Shown here: piece by piece, positions 1-6,574 of the stretch | Layout: each line of letters opens with the position of its first letter | Numbering within the stretch: position 1 is the first letter of the stretch | The notes under the pieces: model-generated | Database searches by the model: none | Told to the model about the DNA's origin: nothing | Seen by the model: the letters and a program-made list of their open reading frames with translations, nothing else | Assembly (NCBI GenBank): GCA_937930275.1 | Contig: CALGLM010000225.1 | Span: forward strand, 1-9,555 | Direction: 5' to 3' | Length of the DNA stretch: 9,555 bases | DNA from: an uncultured Ignavibacteria bacterium | Lineage (GTDB): Bacteria; Bacteroidota; Ignavibacteria; Ignavibacteriales; Melioribacteraceae | Made by a program: the position numbers and the translations under genes

Positions 1-702
1 AGAAAGCAAAAACAACATGGGTAAAATAGGAGTTTGCCACAACGGATGCATTTTTGGTCCTGCAATTATCATTAAAGTTCCCAATGATGATTGATGAAGA
101 CATGAGAGAACTACACCTGCAATAATAAATAAAAACATGGTTTTAGATAAAGTTCTATCTAACAACCTTAATAAGTTATCAATAGGTTTGTTAAATGATT
201 TTAATAGACCGGGTAAATTAACCTTACCCATAAATCTTTCGCAAACAATGGGTAAAAACTCAATATATAAAACAGTTAAATAAATCATAACGCATATACC
301 TACTTCAAATAAAGCAGAAGTACCGTTCCAAAAAACCAGCGGGTGCCAAATTGAGTACCATCGTCCGATATCAATTAAAACACTTGAAGCTACAAAAGTA
401 TAGCCTAACATTGCTGTTAATAATGCAGGTCTAATAATTGTTTCATATTTTTCTCTATGCATAATATGCCCTAAAGCCGCAGTTGTAAACCCTCCGGCTG
501 CAAGAGCAACGCCTAACGCAACATCTAATCCTATCCAAATTCCCCAAGGGTGTTGGTTATCAAGATTTGTAACAGAGCCTATTCCAAAAACAAATCTTGC
601 TGCTAAAAACATTAATCCGTTAACCGCTAAAACCGAAAGCAAAATAACAATGGGAGTAAAAAATTTAACTTTAATAGGTGCCGGTTTAAGATGAATCGAC
701 AT
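1..702 (-). CDS. hybB: HybB-like NrfD-family hydrogenase membrane subunit (partial, 3' end cut by window)
   Basis: Integral membrane subunit of a hydrogenase-2-type complex, thought to pass electrons between the partner ferredoxin HybA and the quinone pool. The reading frame is open from the ATG at 702 to the window edge, giving 234 residues of a family usually near 390, so roughly 60% is present. Visible hydrophobic spans are near residues 14-40, 53-78, 92-112, 128-150 and 188-208. Segments I recognise from E. coli HybB are HPWGIWIGLD (51-60), RPALL (91-95), the IDIGRWYS region (110-117), and LHQSSLGTLMI (202-212) followed by the HPLWQ at 219-223. The start is supported by an AAGGAG eight bases upstream, inside the end of hybA, with only 5 bp between the genes, so the two are surely co-translated. 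It could instead be the NrfD/PsrC anchor of another oxidoreductase, but the residue pattern favours HybB. Confidence 0.9.
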   Translation of the reverse strand, partial: MSIHLKPAPIKVKFFTPIVILLSVLAVNGLMFLAARFVFGIGSVTNLDNQHPWGIWIGLDVALGVALAAGGFTTAALGHIMHREKYETIIRPALLTAMLGYTFVASSVLIDIGRWYSIWHPLVFWNGTSALFEVGICVMIYLTVLYIEFLPIVCERFMGKVNLPGLLKSFNKPIDNLLRLLDRTLSKTMFLFIIAGVVLSCLHQSSLGTLMIIAGPKMHPLWQTPILPMLFLLS

Positions 703-707
703 AATTC

Positions 708-1592
708 TTACTCCTTATCCTTGTTTTTAGTTAACCACATTATTCCGCCAAGAAGAGCATAAATAGCAATCGGAGGAACAAAATATGCAAAAATACCGTG
801 TTGTATCGATTCGGAAACTCCGGGAGCCGGATTATCTGCAAGTTTTGGGAAATCCAATTTTTCAAACTCAACAGGTGCCAAATATAACCACGAAGTACCC
901 CCCACAACACTTTCGCCTAAAATCTTTTGATAGTACCTTTCGGGATAATTTTTCATTTTTTGTTTTGCCGCATATAACAAATCTTCACGTTTACCAAAAG
1001 TGATTGCTTCGGTAGGACACATTTCAACGCAGCCGGGTAACTCCCCTTTTTCAATTCTTGTATAACAAAAATCACATTTCCTAATTTCGGGTTCAATTGC
1101 TTTATGATATTCAAATGCAGGAATTTGAAACGGACAAGCAACCATGCAGTATCTACAACCTATACACTTATCACCGTTCCAAACAACTGCTCCGCTTTCT
1201 CTTTTATCAAAAGCTCCTACTATACAAGCGGATAAACATGCAGGTTCATCGCAATGCATGCATTGTACTTTAACATCAATAGGTACACCGTTACTATTTT
1301 TATATTCGTTTACAACGGTAAATGCGTTATATTCCGGTCTTCTTTTTTTATTAAATACTTCCCTATTATTATATAATTCAATATCCCCCGCTTCAATATT
1401 GTGTGCCGTTTTACATGCCCATTCACATCTGCGGCATCCCACGCAAACAGTAGTATCTACCAAAACTCCAAATCTATCTTTTGAAAGTTTTTTTGATGAT
1501 GCCCCCTTAACCGTGCTTGTGGATAAGCCCGATGCGGCTGCCGTTAAGGCTGCTGTTGTTTTTAAAAAATCTCGTCTGCTTTGGTTATTCAT
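708..1592 (-). CDS. hybA: HybA-like Tat-exported 16-Cys ferredoxin subunit
   Basis: Periplasmic-side electron-transfer subunit expected to link a hydrogenase catalytic dimer to the HybB membrane subunit. The N-terminus has a twin-arginine motif (SRRDFLK, residues 5-11) followed by an Ala/Thr/Ser-rich hydrophobic stretch. Sixteen cysteines form four [4Fe-4S] sites in the HybA/FdnH pattern: C50/53/56/60, C111/114/119/123, C143/146/149/153 and C173/176/188/192. Residues 266-286 form one C-terminal transmembrane helix, as in HybA, with a short charged tail. It is 294 residues long. The ATG at 1592 is preceded by AGAGAG, a weak SD. A formate-dehydrogenase beta subunit also has this architecture, but the adjacent HybB decides for HybA. 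It is the first gene of its transcript: the next gene upstream (the methyltransferase) points away, so the usual hybO is missing from this side. Confidence 0.88.
   Translation of the reverse strand: MNNQSRRDFLKTTAALTAAASGLSTSTVKGASSKKLSKDRFGVLVDTTVCVGCRRCEWACKTAHNIEAGDIELYNNREVFNKKRRPEYNAFTVVNEYKNSNGVPIDVKVQCMHCDEPACLSACIVGAFDKRESGAVVWNGDKCIGCRYCMVACPFQIPAFEYHKAIEPEIRKCDFCYTRIEKGELPGCVEMCPTEAITFGKREDLLYAAKQKMKNYPERYYQKILGESVVGGTSWLYLAPVEFEKLDFPKLADNPAPGVSESIQHGIFAYFVPPIAIYALLGGIMWLTKNKDKE
711..716 (-). promoter_or_regulatory. Strong Shine-Dalgarno site of hybB
   Basis: AAGGAG on the minus strand, eight bases before the hybB ATG and lying in the last codons of hybA. It fixes the hybB start. 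It stands out because most genes in this window have weak or no SD sites. Confidence 0.75.
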
Positions 1593-1632
1593 AGTAGCTC
1601 TCTTAAAAAGATAAAATTCTCTTAATATCTAC

Positions 1633-1678
1633 AATATACAAAAATTTTAATAGAATTTAAAAATCTTATTTGTATATT
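1633..1678. repeat. 10-bp inverted repeat in the hybA/methyltransferase divergent promoter region
   Basis: AATATACAAA at 1633-1642 is matched exactly by TTTGTATATT at 1669-1678, 26 bases apart. Read towards either gene, the near arm gives TTTGTATATT, so a TTTG or TTGTAT box faces each gene. On the plus strand TTGTAT (1670-1675) is followed after 16 bp by TAAAAT (1692-1697). This may be a pair of back-to-back promoter elements or a dyad operator. The region is very AT-rich, so chance is a real alternative. Confidence 0.35.
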
Positions 1679-1712
1679 TTAAATTATTTTTTAAAATTAT
1701 TCATAAATAACC

Positions 1713-2450
1713 ATGCAAAACGAACATTTTTTTAATATCGCTTCAGAATTTTACGATGACATGATTTCATTTGAGAAGTCATCACCAAACAGATTAAAGT
1801 TTTATGATTCATTTTTAGACAAAAACAAGAAGAAAGTTGCAGATTTTGGATGCGGAACGGGCATAGATTCTATCTGCTTAAGTAAACTTGGGTTTGATGT
1901 TACCGGTTATGACATAAGCGAAGAAATGATTAATAAGGCTATACAAAATGCCGAAAAACACCGAACAAAAGCACAATTTTATAAAATTGATTTAACGGAA
2001 GATATTGCGCTTAAAAACAAATTTGATTATGTATTATCAATGGGCAATACAATTGCAAATTTACCCGGTGTAAAACTTCCTCAGCTATTTAATAACATTA
2101 AAAGTTTACTAAATAATAACGGTAATTTTATTTTTCAAATTGTAAACTACAATAAAATACTTGAAGAAAAAAAACGAGTATTGGGAATAACCGAAGACGA
2201 TAATAAAATTTATATTAGATTTTATGATTTTTTAGATTTCCATATTAATTTTAATATTTTAACCGTTTCCAAAAATAATCTAAAAGAAAACACTTTAATT
2301 ACTACAAGTTTATACCCGCACACGCACGAAAGAATTACTTCTTTGTTAATTAACGCCGGTTTTAAAAAAATTGAATATTTTTCGGGATTTAATAAATCAA
2401 TCACCGATTTTAGTGCGTCCGATGATATAATTTATACGGCAGAAATTTAG
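1713..2450 (+). CDS. Class I SAM-dependent methyltransferase
   Basis: Predicted soluble cytoplasmic methyltransferase transferring a methyl group from S-adenosylmethionine to an unknown acceptor. The 245 residues show the Rossmann-type core. Motif I is VADFGCGTG (42-50), which binds SAM. The acidic end of strand 2 is D67 in TGYDIS. An acidic loop KIDLTE lies at 91-96, and motif IV-like DYVLSMGNTIANL at 105-117. The post-I region EEMINKA (70-76) is typical of the Methyltransf_11/25 group. The C-terminal third (from about 150) is a beta-rich insertion, then HTHERITSLLINAGFKKIEYF, a usual final element. No SD precedes the ATG; the leader is A/T only, as is common in Bacteroidota. It is a single gene, divergent from hybA and convergent with the SpoIIAA-like gene. 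The substrate cannot be inferred. Confidence 0.85.
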   Translation: MQNEHFFNIASEFYDDMISFEKSSPNRLKFYDSFLDKNKKKVADFGCGTGIDSICLSKLGFDVTGYDISEEMINKAIQNAEKHRTKAQFYKIDLTEDIALKNKFDYVLSMGNTIANLPGVKLPQLFNNIKSLLNNNGNFIFQIVNYNKILEEKKRVLGITEDDNKIYIRFYDFLDFHINFNILTVSKNNLKENTLITTSLYPHTHERITSLLINAGFKKIEYFSGFNKSITDFSASDDIIYTAEI

Positions 2451-2585
2451 AATAACAATAATTTTAAACCAATCTCAATTTACATTAAACACATTTAAAT
2501 TTGTCTTCCTTAAAATAATATAGATTCGCTTAATTTAGTGAAAGCTTAATCAAAAATTCCATTAATATAATAGTTTAAAATTAAA

Positions 2586-2608
2586 AACGAGACATTGAAA
2601 GTCTCGTT
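2586..2608 (-). terminator. Rho-independent terminator hairpin between convergent genes
   Basis: Perfect 8-bp stem AACGAGAC (2586-2593) and GTCTCGTT (2601-2608) with a 7-base loop. On the minus strand the stem runs straight into TTTTTAATTTT, so it is a good terminator for the SpoIIAA-like gene, whose stop lies about 78 bp before it. Read on the plus strand it lies 135 bp past the methyltransferase stop and is followed by weaker T-rich sequence, so it may act in both directions. Confidence 0.75.
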
Positions 2609-2686
2609 GATATTAGATTTTATTAATTCCAATTATATAATCAACTAAAAAAATCACCATCATTCACTTATTAATTAAAATTTGAA

Positions 2687-3088
2687 TTATAAATCAGGAT
2701 CAATCCCTTTTGCAATCCAATTTTCGGCAACTGCTTCAAATTTAGGGAAGCTTGTTGCATTAATATAGCGCTCCCACTTATAAATTCCGCTTGATTGAGC
2801 AAGGCGTTTAAATTGATTTGTAACAATATTGCTTTTTAAAATTACGGCAGATCTTTCCATACCTGATGTTTTAAAAAGCTGTTGTCCGTTAACCATAACT
2901 GTTTGTGCTTCTGCCGATAGCGGAGCTAAATCACGCATATCAACCATAACTCCAAAATTTCCTTTATTTCCAAATAGCGCTTTCTTTGACTCATCGACCC
3001 ATTTCTGCATTTCTTTCGCGTCAATAATATCGCTAAAAGTTATTTTGAAACCATAAGATTTTTTTTCGATCTTGTACATAAAAACCAT
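2687..3088 (-). CDS. Small SpoIIAA/STAS-like domain protein
   Basis: Soluble protein of 133 residues (or 130 from the second Met) with no signal peptide or membrane span. The layout resembles the SpoIIAA-like (STAS/SEC14-type) fold: an N-terminal strand pair (MYKIEKKSYGFKITFSD), an early helix with EMQKWVDESKKAL (26-38), a hydrophobic strand ending in an acidic loop, FGVMVDMRDL (45-54), a helix, a second buried strand AVILKS (81-86), and a final helix EAVAENWI (118-125). Single-domain proteins of this sort usually sit in partner-switching or lipid/ligand-binding roles, but no catalytic residues or partner are visible, so the function is unassigned. Two in-frame ATGs exist: residue 1 at 3088 and residue 4 at 3079. 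The second, giving MYKIEKK and with GGATGG five bases upstream, may be the true start. The gene is divergent from the histidine kinase across a 437-bp gap. Confidence 0.7.
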   Translation of the reverse strand: MVFMYKIEKKSYGFKITFSDIIDAKEMQKWVDESKKALFGNKGNFGVMVDMRDLAPLSAEAQTVMVNGQQLFKTSGMERSAVILKSNIVTNQFKRLAQSSGIYKWERYINATSFPKFEAVAENWIAKGIDPDL

Positions 3089-3392
3089 CCATTGTTGTTA
3101 AAAATTTTGATTAAAATTACTTTTATGAAAAATAAATGAGAAATTTCAATCACTTATTATTCCATTTTTTAATATACAAAGATTATTTTCACAAGAAAAT
3201 AAAAATATTATTTATTTTTAACATTATATTAAATCCGAAGCAAACTCCGTTTTTATTCAGTACTTAAAAAATAAAAAAAACGACTTAAAAAAGTATTAAT
3301 ATCTATTGTTCATAATTAAATTATATAAAGAATAACGTTATCAACTAAATTATAATACAAATCACCTTAGTTACTTAGTATAAATGTATTTT

Positions 3393-3459
3393 CAAGTCCC
3401 CTTTGTCGCAAGTTATTTCACTTTGCAAGTTCTAATTACTGAGAAAGTCTTTATCAAGT
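3393..3459. repeat. CAAGT-containing short direct repeats upstream of the kinase operon
   Basis: CAAGT occurs at 3393, 3409, 3426 and 3455. The two central copies are the extended GCAAGTT (3408-3414 and 3425-3431, 17 bp apart), each preceded by CTTTG (3401-3405 and 3421-3425). The first pair is separated by two extra bases, TC, while in the second they overlap. They lie about 60-100 bp upstream of the putative -7 box and could be activator or repressor sites. No known regulator motif is recognised. Confidence 0.35.
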
Positions 3460-3490
3460 AAAAAATGTTTTAATTATACTTTTTTTTTCC

Positions 3491-3498
3491 TATTTTTG
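3491..3498 (+). promoter_or_regulatory. Bacteroidota-type -7 promoter box (TATTTTTG) for the kinase operon
   Basis: TATTTTTG fits the TAnnTTTG -7 consensus of the Bacteroidota housekeeping sigma factor. It lies 27 bp before the kinase ATG, which would give a leader of roughly 20 bases. A matching -33 TTTG is not seen; the corresponding place reads TGTTTTAA, so the promoter may be weak or activator-dependent. Confidence 0.5.
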
Positions 3499-3525
3499 TA
3501 AGTTGTATATTAAAGCAAAACTAAA

Positions 3526-5001
3526 ATGACCGATATTGAGAACAAAATTTTTGAATTGGTAAAGAAATGTGATTCGGAGTTTTTTACAATCACTTATTTA
3601 AACTCCGATAAGCCGAGTTTTATTTCCGATTCAGTGCTAAATGTTACAGGTTTTTCGGCAAAAGAACTTTCGGAAGAGATGGGAGGATTAAACGCTATTA
3701 TTTACGAAGAAGATAGGTTTAACGTAAAAAAAGAGCTAACCCGTTTAGTTACAAGTAAAGATAGCAGTACACAAATTACTTTTAGAATTATAACTAAAGA
3801 TAATAACATTAAAGAAATAACTCAGACTATTTTTGCCGTAAGAAATCAATTAAATGAAGTAACAACTATAGAAACAATTAACAAAGACACTTCTTTTTTT
3901 GGTGCAAAATCAGCAGTTTCCGAAAACGAATTTAAAGGTTTAGTAGAAAAAAATGCGGCCAAAGATAAATTTATTTCGATAATATCCCACGACTTACGTG
4001 CACCTTTTACAAGCATATTGGGCTTTTCTGAAATATTATTAAATGAAAAAGAACTTTCGGATGACGAAAGACAGGAGTATTTATCCTATATACATGATGC
4101 TGCCGAAACACAATTGGAATTGGTTAATCACTTATTAGATTGGTCGAGACTTCAGACCGGACGCATTGCTATTGATTTGAGAAGACTTAACTTAAGAGCT
4201 GCGGTATCAAATGCAATTAGCCAATTAACGGGCTTAGCGATACGAAAAGGTGTAAACGTAAATTGTACTATTCCTGATAATATCAATATAAATGCAGATG
4301 AAAAACTTATACTCCAGGCACTTACTAACTTGATAGGAAACAGCATAAAATTTACTTCTACCGGTAAAAATATTAATATTTCCGCCGAAAACTATAAAAG
4401 CGGATTGATTGAAGTTGTTATTAAAGACGAAGGTATAGGAATAGCAGAAAAAGACATGCACAAAGTCTTTAAAATTGGAGAAAAATTTTCAATAAACGGT
4501 ACAAACGGAGAAAAAGGGAGCGGCTTGGGTCTTATTTTAGTAAAAGAAATAATTGAAAAACACGGCGGTACTATTTGGTTCTATTCAAAAGAAGGAATCG
4601 GTACAGATTTTCACTTTACCATTCCGGAGGCAAAAAATTTAGTATTAATTGTTGAAGATGACCCTGACATGTTAAGCTTGTACAGAAAAATATTAAACAA
4701 ATATTTACCGAACTTTGATATTATTGAAGCAGTTAACGGCTATGATGCAATTAGAATTATTATAAACAGAGTCCCTTCATTAGTTATAACCGACCACGAA
4801 ATGCCGTTAATGAGCGGTATTCAACTAATTGAAGCATTAAGAAAAAAAGACGAAAATAAAAATATTCCCGTAATTGTAGTTTCTGCAAAATTTAATGACA
4901 ATATACGACAATCTTATTTAAACATGGGAGTTAATAAATTAATACCCAAACCGGTTGAAGGGAAAAATTTAATTGACATAATACACAATTGTGTTTTTTA
5001 A
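3526..5001 (+). CDS. Soluble PAS-domain hybrid histidine kinase with C-terminal receiver
   Basis: Cytoplasmic sensor kinase, 491 residues, with no signal peptide or transmembrane span. Domains in order: a PAS sensor (about 14-120, with a characteristic VTGFSAKEL at 40-48); a HisKA dimerisation domain with phospho-acceptor H155 in SHDLRAP; a HATPase_c domain with N-box NLIGNSIKF (268-276), G1 box DEGIGI (301-306) and G2 box GSGLGL (331-336); and a receiver domain from 371 with acidic pair D378/D379, phospho-acceptor D423 in TDHEMP, S453 and K475 in PKP. All catalytic residues seem intact. There is no DNA-binding or Hpt output, so the phosphate probably passes to an unlinked partner or the receiver tunes the kinase. 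It is first in an apparent five-gene operon, 18 bp before the antiterminator. The ATG has an A-rich leader and no SD. The sensed signal is unknown. Confidence 0.9.
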   Translation: MTDIENKIFELVKKCDSEFFTITYLNSDKPSFISDSVLNVTGFSAKELSEEMGGLNAIIYEEDRFNVKKELTRLVTSKDSSTQITFRIITKDNNIKEITQTIFAVRNQLNEVTTIETINKDTSFFGAKSAVSENEFKGLVEKNAAKDKFISIISHDLRAPFTSILGFSEILLNEKELSDDERQEYLSYIHDAAETQLELVNHLLDWSRLQTGRIAIDLRRLNLRAAVSNAISQLTGLAIRKGVNVNCTIPDNININADEKLILQALTNLIGNSIKFTSTGKNINISAENYKSGLIEVVIKDEGIGIAEKDMHKVFKIGEKFSINGTNGEKGSGLGLILVKEIIEKHGGTIWFYSKEGIGTDFHFTIPEAKNLVLIVEDDPDMLSLYRKILNKYLPNFDIIEAVNGYDAIRIIINRVPSLVITDHEMPLMSGIQLIEALRKKDENKNIPVIVVSAKFNDNIRQSYLNMGVNKLIPKPVEGKNLIDIIHNCVF

Positions 5002-5019
5002 TTAATTTGCGGAATATTT

Positions 5020-5559
5020 ATGAGTGGGGAAGAAATTAGAATTGACAGGAAATGGTATGCATTATATACTAAACCTCGTCAAGAATTTAAAGCCGAAGAA
5101 CAATTAAAAGCGATGGACATTACAACATATCTTCCGCTTATTACAAAGGTAAAGCAATGGAGTGATAGAAAAAAAAAGGTTATTGAACCTTTATTTAAAA
5201 GTTATATTTTTATTAACGTAAATGACTCCGAAAGGTATATATCAGTTCAGGCAAAGGCTGTTGTAAAGGTTATAAATTTTAAGGGGATACCGGCAACAAT
5301 TCCAAATTGGCAAATTGAAAATTTGCAAAAAATGCTTTTTACTAATCCGGATGCTTATGTAACAGATTTAATTAAAATAGGCACATGCGTTAAAATTATT
5401 GAAGGTCCTTTTGCCGGAGTTGAAGGCGTAGTTGCAAAGCACAGCAATGACGAACGTGTGTTAGGAATAAATATAGAGACGTTGCAGCGTTCGGTAATTG
5501 TTCATTTACCGGCAAGCAGCGTTGTTGTGGAAATAGAATCAAAAACACAGAAAGAGTAA
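5020..5559 (+). CDS. UpxY/RfaH-like NusG-family transcription antiterminator
   Basis: Specialised paralogue of the elongation factor NusG that would bind RNA polymerase and promote read-through of a particular transcript. The 179 residues begin with an NGN domain: KWYALYTKPRQEFKAEEQL (11-29), then YLPLITKVKQWSDRKKKV, PLFKSYIFI (57-65) and the conserved VVKVINFKGIPATIP. A KOW domain follows from about 120, with IKIGTCVKIIEGPFAGVEG (118-136). It closely resembles Bacteroides UpxY proteins, which act at the head of capsular polysaccharide operons. Here no sugar genes follow: the next gene is an exoribonuclease, 4 bp downstream, so its target is unclear. It is too divergent and wrongly placed to be the housekeeping NusG, which normally sits beside secE and rplK. 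Start ATG at 5020; GCGGAA about 8 bases upstream is at best a weak SD. Confidence 0.87.
   Translation: MSGEEIRIDRKWYALYTKPRQEFKAEEQLKAMDITTYLPLITKVKQWSDRKKKVIEPLFKSYIFINVNDSERYISVQAKAVVKVINFKGIPATIPNWQIENLQKMLFTNPDAYVTDLIKIGTCVKIIEGPFAGVEGVVAKHSNDERVLGINIETLQRSVIVHLPASSVVVEIESKTQKE
5551..5556 (+). promoter_or_regulatory. SD-like site deciding the GTG start of the YhaM-like gene
   Basis: AAAGAG seven bases before GTG at 5564, inside the last codons of the antiterminator gene. No ATG start is available that keeps the OB-fold, since the next Met is residue 52. The GTG start therefore seems real. Confidence 0.5.
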
Positions 5560-5563
5560 AACA

Positions 5564-6523
5564 GTGTTACAACAAATTGAATTTATTAAGCTGCAAGACC
5601 AAGATGCAATATTGCATTACTGCATATTAGCAAAACACGAACTAAAAGTAGCAAAAAACGGTAATCAGTACCTACAATTGGAAGTTAAAGATAAATCGAC
5701 AACGTTAATTGGAAGAATGTGGGGCGGATTTGAAAATATTTTACCCGAATTAAAAGGCGGATTAATTATTAAAATAAAAGGATCTGCAGAAGTATTTCAG
5801 AATAATGTTACTTTAAAGATTGACCAACTAAGATTAGCAGTACAAAGTGATAATGTTGATGTATCCGATTTTTTGCCAAAAAGCACACGTACTTTTGGAG
5901 AAATGAAAGAAGAACTTAACAAATTTATAAGCTCAATTAAAAACAAACACCTTTCTTTTTTAGTAAAAGCAATATTTAACGAAGATATAATAGAAAAATT
6001 TGCTACTGCACCGGCAGCCAAAAATTGGCACCATGCATATATAGGCGGACTACTTGAGCACACACTGGAAATTATTAAAATTTGTGAATTGATGTGTAAA
6101 TTACACCCCGAGTTAAAAAGAGATCTGCTTGTTTGCGGTGCTCTGTTCCATGATTTTGGGAAATTAAAAGAACTAAGCGTAGGTACAGATATTTATTATA
6201 CTGACGAAGGGAAATTACTCGGACATATTGTTTTAGGTGCAATGGAAATTGAAAACAAAATAAAGGAAATTCCCGATTTTCCGGAGAACCTTAAAAATGA
6301 TTTATTGCATCTAATTTTAAGTCATCAAGGCAAATTAGAATTTGCTACTCCTGTTGTTCCAAAAACACTGGAAGCAATTGTATTATATCAAGCAGACGAA
6401 CTAAGCGCTAAAACAAATGCATACAAAAATGCAATCTGTTCGGGAGATTTAAGACAAGGCAATTGGACAAAATTTATTCAACTTGCCGGAACCGACTTAT
6501 ACTTAAGGAATTACGAACTTTAA
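5564..6523 (+). CDS. YhaM-like 3'-5' exoribonuclease (OB-fold plus HD domain)
   Basis: Predicted metal-dependent 3'-5' exonuclease acting on RNA (possibly also single-stranded DNA), cytoplasmic. At 319 residues it matches Bacillus YhaM (about 314). Residues 15-95 form an OB-fold nucleic-acid-binding domain (YLQLEVKDKSTTLIGRMW at 36-53, then the GGLIIKIKGSAEVFQNNVTL strand pair). The HD domain spans about 150-290 with metal ligands H166 (GLLEHT), H196/D197 (HDFGK, 196-200), H221 (GHIVLG), H254 (LSHQG) and D278 (QADELSAK). All are in YhaM-like order, so it should be active. It starts at GTG, 4 bp after the antiterminator stop, which implies translational coupling. Family role: trimming of structured or short RNAs and RNA turnover. 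A role in processing the same transcripts that the neighbouring antiterminator extends is only inference. Confidence 0.88.
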   Translation: MLQQIEFIKLQDQDAILHYCILAKHELKVAKNGNQYLQLEVKDKSTTLIGRMWGGFENILPELKGGLIIKIKGSAEVFQNNVTLKIDQLRLAVQSDNVDVSDFLPKSTRTFGEMKEELNKFISSIKNKHLSFLVKAIFNEDIIEKFATAPAAKNWHHAYIGGLLEHTLEIIKICELMCKLHPELKRDLLVCGALFHDFGKLKELSVGTDIYYTDEGKLLGHIVLGAMEIENKIKEIPDFPENLKNDLLHLILSHQGKLEFATPVVPKTLEAIVLYQADELSAKTNAYKNAICSGDLRQGNWTKFIQLAGTDLYLRNYEL

Positions 6524-6563
6524 GATTTTAACATTATTTAAGTTTTCTTTAACCACTAACAAC

Positions 6564-6570
6564 AAGAGGA
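6564..6570 (+). promoter_or_regulatory. Shine-Dalgarno site of the TPR protein gene
   Basis: AAGAGGA ends four bases before the ATG at 6575. It supports that start, which gives a complete signal peptide. The gene is separated by 51 bp from the exonuclease, the largest gap inside the operon. Confidence 0.65.
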
Positions 6571-6574
6571 AAAC

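Larger units (their letters stand above)
3089..3525. other. 437-bp gene-free divergent intergenic region
   Basis: Very AT-rich spacer between the SpoIIAA-like gene and the histidine-kinase operon. It contains the -7 box at 3491-3498 and a cluster of short repeats around 3393-3459 (both listed separately), plus a CTTAGT direct repeat (3366-3371, 3374-3379). The only local reading frame of any length is a 25-codon one at 3384-3461 without a ribosome site, which I do not accept as a gene. No tRNA-like or strong hairpin structure is evident. For its genome such a long spacer is unusual, since nearby genes are packed to within a few bases. Confidence 0.6.

Noticed and set aside
1144..1614. Long plus-strand open frame of 156 codons opposite hybA
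   Set aside because: It is an antisense shadow of hybA, whose 16 ordered cysteines and Tat signal show the true frame.
3365..3380. CTTAGT tandem direct repeat (3366-3371, 3374-3379)
   Set aside because: Two 6-base copies in AT-rich DNA are too short to call anything specific.
3384..3461. 25-codon open frame starting MYFQVPF upstream of the kinase
   Set aside because: It has no ribosome site, lies upstream of the likely promoter and overlaps the repeats. A frame of this length is expected by chance.
5009..5022. TTTGCGG before the antiterminator ATG resembles TTTGCGG before the ccmA ATG (minus strand, about 9388-9394)
   Set aside because: The ccmA copy lies in the coding sequence of the surface protein (Lys-Phe-Ala-Val codons), so a shared regulatory element is not supported by two chance-length matches.
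6514..6555. Possible terminator between the exonuclease and TPR genes (AACTT ... AAGTT followed by T-rich sequence)
   Set aside because: Only about five contiguous pairs with a long loop, so too weak to split the operon with confidence.
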